Shown in pieces: positions 42,840 to 45,674 of a stretch of DNA of 45,674 bases. The stretch comes from JBLHKS01 sp047620505. GTDB lineage: Bacteria > Verrucomicrobiota > Verrucomicrobiia > Verrucomicrobiales > DEV007. Where the stretch lies: positions 1 to 45,674 of the forward strand of contig JBLHKS010000036.1 of assembly GCA_047620505.1 (NCBI GenBank). The letters run 5' to 3'. How positions within the stretch are numbered: the stretch's first letter is position 1; each line of letters opens with the position of its first letter. The position numbers and the translations under genes were made by a program. The notes beneath the pieces are model-generated. The model ran no database searches. It worked only from the letters and a program-made list of their open reading frames with translations, and was not told the DNA's origin.

Positions 42840-44270
42840 TCAGGATTGGCCCGGTTTCCGCCGCGCCGCGCCCTGAGTTTTGGTCAGCGTGTCGCCGAGC
42901 TCAGCCCGCATCGCCTTAACCTTCTTCATCAGCTCGGCAACGACTTCCGGGTGCTCCTCCGCGAGGTTTTTCTTCTCGCCGATGTCCTCGGTTACGTCGT
43001 AAAGCCCGAGTTCCGCTTCGAAATTAACGTAGGAAATTGGAATTCCGTCGTCGCGGCCAACTTTGCCGTCCAAACTCCGATATTTGTGGGGCAGAATCAG
43101 CTTCCACTTTCCGCTGCGCACCGCCTGCAGTTCCGTCCGCTTGTAGTAGAAAAACAACGCGTCGTGCGGCGATTTCGCGCCGTCCTCGGCCGCGAGGAGC
43201 GGCCAAATGTCCTGTCCGTCAATTTTGCGCTTCGGCAGCTCGGCATCGATCAACCCGGCGATCGTTGGAAGCAGATCGATCGTTCCTGCGATTTCCGAGC
43301 AGATGCTAGCGGCCGGAATCTTGCCAGGCCAGCGCGCGAGGAACGGAACTCGAATCCCGCCGTCCCAGCAGGTCCCCTTGCCTTCGCGGAGCGGCCCCGC
43401 AGTTCCGCAATGCGTCCCGTAGCTAAGCCAGGGGCCGTTATCACAGGTGAAAATGACCAACGTATTGTCGTCGAGCCCTTCGGCCTTGAGTTTCGCGAGA
43501 ATCTGCCCCATCGACCAATCGATTTCTGAGATCACGTCTCCGAAAACGCCGTTCTCGGACTTGCCGGCGAACTTGTCACTCACGTAAAGCGGCACATGCG
43601 GTTGGGAATGCGCGACGTAGAGAAAAAACGGCTTTTCTTTGCTCCGTTCAATGAAATCCACAGCTCGCTCGGTGTAGCGGACCGTCAGGTCTTTCTGATC
43701 ATCAGGCGTTACCTCTTCGTCGATGACTCTCGTCCCCTCGATCAGCGGAAGCTTCGGCCATTTCTTGAGTCGCTCCTCCATCGGAAGGTGCAGGACGTTC
43801 GGATGATACGGCCACATGTCGTTGGAGTAGGGAAGCCCAAAATATTCGTCAAAACCTTGATTCGTCGGCAGAAATTGCTCCGGCCGACCGAGGTGCCACT
43901 TGCCGACGGCGCAGGTCGCGTAACCCTTTTCTCTGCAGAGGTCGGCGATCGTCGTTTCCTCCGGATTGAGGCCGATTTTGGAATTTGGCCCGAGCGCGCC
44001 GGAAATCCCCACTCTTTCATGGTAGCAACCGGTCAAAAGAGCCGCTCTCGAAGCCGAACAAACCGGGCTGGAAACGTAGAAATCGGTAAACTTGATCCCC
44101 TCGGCCGCGAGCCGATCCAGATTCGGTGTTTCGTAGCCCTCAGCCCCGTAGCAACCGACATCGCCGTAGCCCTGATCGTCCGTGAACATGACCACGATGT
44201 TGGGCGGTCTGTCCTGACCATGGAGGACCGCGACGGTCGCGAGAAGGAAGAAGGCGAGGGCTGATTTCAT
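42840..44270 (-). CDS. secreted arylsulfatase-family enzyme (Cys type)
   Basis: A family S1 sulfatase, 476 residues from the ATG at 44270, chosen because it starts a signal peptide ending near VLHGQ (a frame to 44318 is open but adds no signal). The metal ligands are in FTDDQGYGD, the active-site motif is CSASR (C71, to be converted to formylglycine; Ala replaces Pro as in the other sulfatase here), GKWHLG follows, and FTCDNGPWLSYGTHCG is the second metal segment. It is close to the arylsulfatase A/N-acetylgalactosamine-6-sulfatase branch. It lies after the secreted unknown on the same strand (55 bases). No FGE with the active cysteine pair is in the window, so maturation must occur elsewhere. 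Confidence 0.92.
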   Translation of the reverse strand: MKSALAFFLLATVAVLHGQDRPPNIVVMFTDDQGYGDVGCYGAEGYETPNLDRLAAEGIKFTDFYVSSPVCSASRAALLTGCYHERVGISGALGPNSKIGLNPEETTIADLCREKGYATCAVGKWHLGRPEQFLPTNQGFDEYFGLPYSNDMWPYHPNVLHLPMEERLKKWPKLPLIEGTRVIDEEVTPDDQKDLTVRYTERAVDFIERSKEKPFFLYVAHSQPHVPLYVSDKFAGKSENGVFGDVISEIDWSMGQILAKLKAEGLDDNTLVIFTCDNGPWLSYGTHCGTAGPLREGKGTCWDGGIRVPFLARWPGKIPAASICSEIAGTIDLLPTIAGLIDAELPKRKIDGQDIWPLLAAEDGAKSPHDALFFYYKRTELQAVRSGKWKLILPHKYRSLDGKVGRDDGIPISYVNFEAELGLYDVTEDIGEKKNLAEEHPEVVAELMKKVKAMRAELGDTLTKTQGAARRKPGQS

Positions 44271-44325
44271 CGGGAAACCCTGGCGATTGGCGGAGGAAAG
44301 CCAAGTCGGAAATCTCATTTCTCGC

Positions 44326-45387
44326 TCACTCGGCTTCTTCGGGCTCCTCCTTCGGTTTCAGCAGCTGCTCAAGTTTCCCTTCCGCTTCCAGCTTCAAAAA
44401 CTTCTCCATTTTCTCAATTGGGGGTGCTCCTTGTCTTGCTTTCAGGTCCTGGTATAACTCTAAAGCTGCGAGAGTTCCCGCGTAGGCATGGTCTTCGAAA
44501 AGCAGCCTCTCGAATTGAGATTCGATGTTGCCTGCGAGGAACGCAGCCAGGAGGCTCTCGCCGCCGGGATAGTCGTCGACGGTTAGCCAAGGCATCGAAT
44601 GCGGAGTAATCGAGACGGAAACCAGCTCGCTTTCGGTGACGTAGTTCAAAATCTTCGCAGGAGCGCCGAGATTCTTCTTTGAAAACGGGGCGGCGAGGAA
44701 AGCTTGGGCCTGTTGGCGGATGTCTTCGCGCTGCGGAGTTTCAACGATCAACTTGGCCCATTCATCGATGAATTCTTCCACGGCTTCCTGATTCGCCTTT
44801 GGATTTTCCGGGTCAGCGGGAACCGTGCGGCGGAGTTTGAAAAAGTAGCCGCGAAAAATCGCAACGGCGATGAAGGAGTCTTTTGGGCCTGGTTCGATCG
44901 AGGAATTCGGGTTGTCGGGCACCGTAAAATTAACAGGAAGACTAATAACGGTGATCGAATCCGGTCCAAGTTTGTAGGTCCGCTCGATCACCTTGGAACT
45001 CGGCTTCACATCGGCGTAAATCTTATACTCCTTTTCGATCAGCTGGATTTCCTCGAAAGCTAACTCGATCTGTCCATGGATTTTCGTGTGCTCCTCGTCA
45101 TCAACCAGATTTTCGATACCAAGATGATAAATGTAGGCATCCGTCCTTTCTCCAATTTCGCTCCAATATCGCAGCGAAACGCCCAACTCCGGAGATCCGT
45201 AATCCTTAAACGTATTGATTTCTGCATCCGCAATATTTCGCGGCAGAATCACATTAGTTTCGAGGTGCTTGTAAGCTCGCTCGATCGGCAAAGGCTCTTC
45301 GCCTGTTCTAGGCAGTTGCTGGCCGAATGCGGGTAGCGTCGCCAGTGTAAACGCAACGAAAACGGCTGAAGATAGGCGAATTCTCAT
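44326..45387 (-). CDS. secreted protein of unknown function
   Basis: A 353-residue exported protein with a signal peptide of about 22 residues (ending PAFGQQ). The mature part is acidic and looks alpha/beta with no motif I recognise: there are strands such as DAYIYHLGIENLVDD, a long helix (EEFIDEWAKLIVETPQR), and an extended Lys/Glu-rich C-terminal helix (KLEQLLKPKEEP) that contains the palindrome-derived EQLL. The ATG at 45387 is the only good start. The next minus-strand gene upstream ends 42 bases away, so the two may be one operon. Confidence 0.8.
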   Translation of the reverse strand: MRIRLSSAVFVAFTLATLPAFGQQLPRTGEEPLPIERAYKHLETNVILPRNIADAEINTFKDYGSPELGVSLRYWSEIGERTDAYIYHLGIENLVDDEEHTKIHGQIELAFEEIQLIEKEYKIYADVKPSSKVIERTYKLGPDSITVISLPVNFTVPDNPNSSIEPGPKDSFIAVAIFRGYFFKLRRTVPADPENPKANQEAVEEFIDEWAKLIVETPQREDIRQQAQAFLAAPFSKKNLGAPAKILNYVTESELVSVSITPHSMPWLTVDDYPGGESLLAAFLAGNIESQFERLLFEDHAYAGTLAALELYQDLKARQGAPPIEKMEKFLKLEAEGKLEQLLKPKEEPEEAE

Positions 45388-45429
45388 CCTGAAGTTTATC
45401 AGGATTTCGCGGCTGAGGCGAACCGATTC

Positions 45430-45674
45430 TCAGGGATTGACGAGAACCGGAGCCATCATTTCCACATAACTTCGTGCGCTGAGAAGAAAAATGTCAGGGT
45501 GACCTTCAAATTGACCGTAGTAGCTCAGAACTCCGGTATCGTTCCTGATCGCCGGAGCAAATTTCATAGTGAAACTGAATTCTTCCTCCGACTCGTCGTC
45601 AGGCATCAACAGCGAAAGTCGCAGGATAGCCGAGGGTTTGTCTAAGGCCTTCAAACCGGCCCCGAGCTCAGTCA
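45430..45674 (-). CDS. hypothetical protein, 5' partial
   Basis: The frame is open through the right edge of the window, so the start is outside. At least 81 residues are visible, with short alternating strands (FSFTMKFAPAIRND and LSYYGQFEGHPDIFLLS) and no clear motif. It stops 42 bases before the start of the secreted unknown gene and reads in the same direction. A TTG at 45652-45654 would be a possible internal start but gives no reason to prefer it. Function unknown. Confidence 0.55.
   Translation of the reverse strand, partial: TELGAGLKALDKPSAILRLSLLMPDDESEEEFSFTMKFAPAIRNDTGVLSYYGQFEGHPDIFLLSARSYVEMMAPVLVNP

Larger units (their letters stand above)
1752..44369. repeat. recurrent palindrome AGCAGCTGCT (22 copies)
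   Basis: Exact copies start at 1752, 4191, 5010, 6833, 8003, 9391, 11192, 12807, 15219, 16245, 19153, 21523, 22194, 23622, 27627, 28201, 29509, 31462, 34454, 39765, 41527 and 44360; most are within CAGCAGCTGCTG. Further GCAGCTGC cores start at 14823, 26648 and 40644. Nineteen exact copies are in genes, on both strands and in three frames (read as QQLL/EQLL, AAA, or SSCC), and three are between genes. Fewer than 0.1 would be expected by base composition alone. Confidence 0.9.

Noticed and set aside
1..45674. Reassignment of UGA to Trp, suggested by two in-frame TGA codons
   Set aside because: TGA ends many intact genes here (apbE, the first sulfatase, the kinase, lexA, the TPR gene, the helicase), several in ATGA/GTGA overlaps with the next start, so UGA is a working stop codon.
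1..45674. CRISPR array, rRNA operon or intact transposase/IS element
   Set aside because: No spaced direct repeats, no rRNA sequence and no transposase or full integrase frame were seen on either strand.

Overview
The window looks like a chromosomal segment of a Verrucomicrobiota bacterium of the sulfatase-rich, PVC-superphylum type. The signs are two Cys-type sulfatases, secreted SUMF1, PQQ-propeller and cytochrome proteins, a Tat-exported Gfo/Idh oxidoreductase, a ThuA-like protein, a Ser/Thr kinase with an N-terminal zinc ribbon coupled to an ECF sigma factor, and a lexA gene preceded by a TGTTC-N4-GAACA operator, the form described for Verrucomicrobia. Most proteins carry signal peptides, so much of the segment serves the envelope and polysaccharide turnover.

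Layout: 1-3.0 kb, a catalytically degenerate S41 protease-like protein (cut by the left edge) and a propeller/di-haem cytochrome. 3.0-6.9 kb (minus), an operon of cytochrome-SUMF1, ApbE and a second SUMF1 that is interrupted by an in-frame TGA. 7.1-14.5 kb, thrH, a 49-residue membrane protein, a methyltransferase-like/PQQ-propeller protein, a sulfatase, a 7-bladed lactonase and an HpcH/HpaI aldolase. 14.6-17.8 kb, the kinase/sigma pair. 17.8-21.7 kb (minus), a KsgA-Nudix fusion, a Gfo/Idh oxidoreductase and a ConA-like polysaccharide-binding or lyase protein with a second in-frame TGA. 21.8-24.3 kb, two tiny minus-strand genes, an outer-membrane barrel and a ThuA-like protein. 24.3-24.8 kb, a gene-free stretch with a REP-like inverted repeat. 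24.8-29.3 kb, lexA, a TPR protein, a D,D-carboxypeptidase, bioF and a TSUP permease. 29.3-36.2 kb, a very large SF2 helicase resembling DpdJ, a small secreted protein, a DUF579-like protein and a sulfotransferase. 36.2-37.35 kb, a 1.1 kb island without a convincing protein gene, holding degenerate tRNA-like elements and a short independent transcription unit. 37.4-45.7 kb, a giant FG-GAP/ASPIC protein, TrkH, a sulfatase and two secreted unknowns (the last cut by the right edge).

Two things stand out. First, the palindrome AGCAGCTGCT (usually within CAGCAGCTGCTG) occurs 22 times, in three reading frames and between genes. This is far above chance and points to a DNA-level function like the HIP1 element of cyanobacteria. 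Second, the 36.2-37.3 kb island carries an apparent array of tRNA-derived elements with abnormal T-loops, one of which (tRNA-Tyr-like) has no D-arm. Next to it is a ~250-nt unit with its own promoter and terminator. All functional calls come from reading the sequence; no database search was possible.
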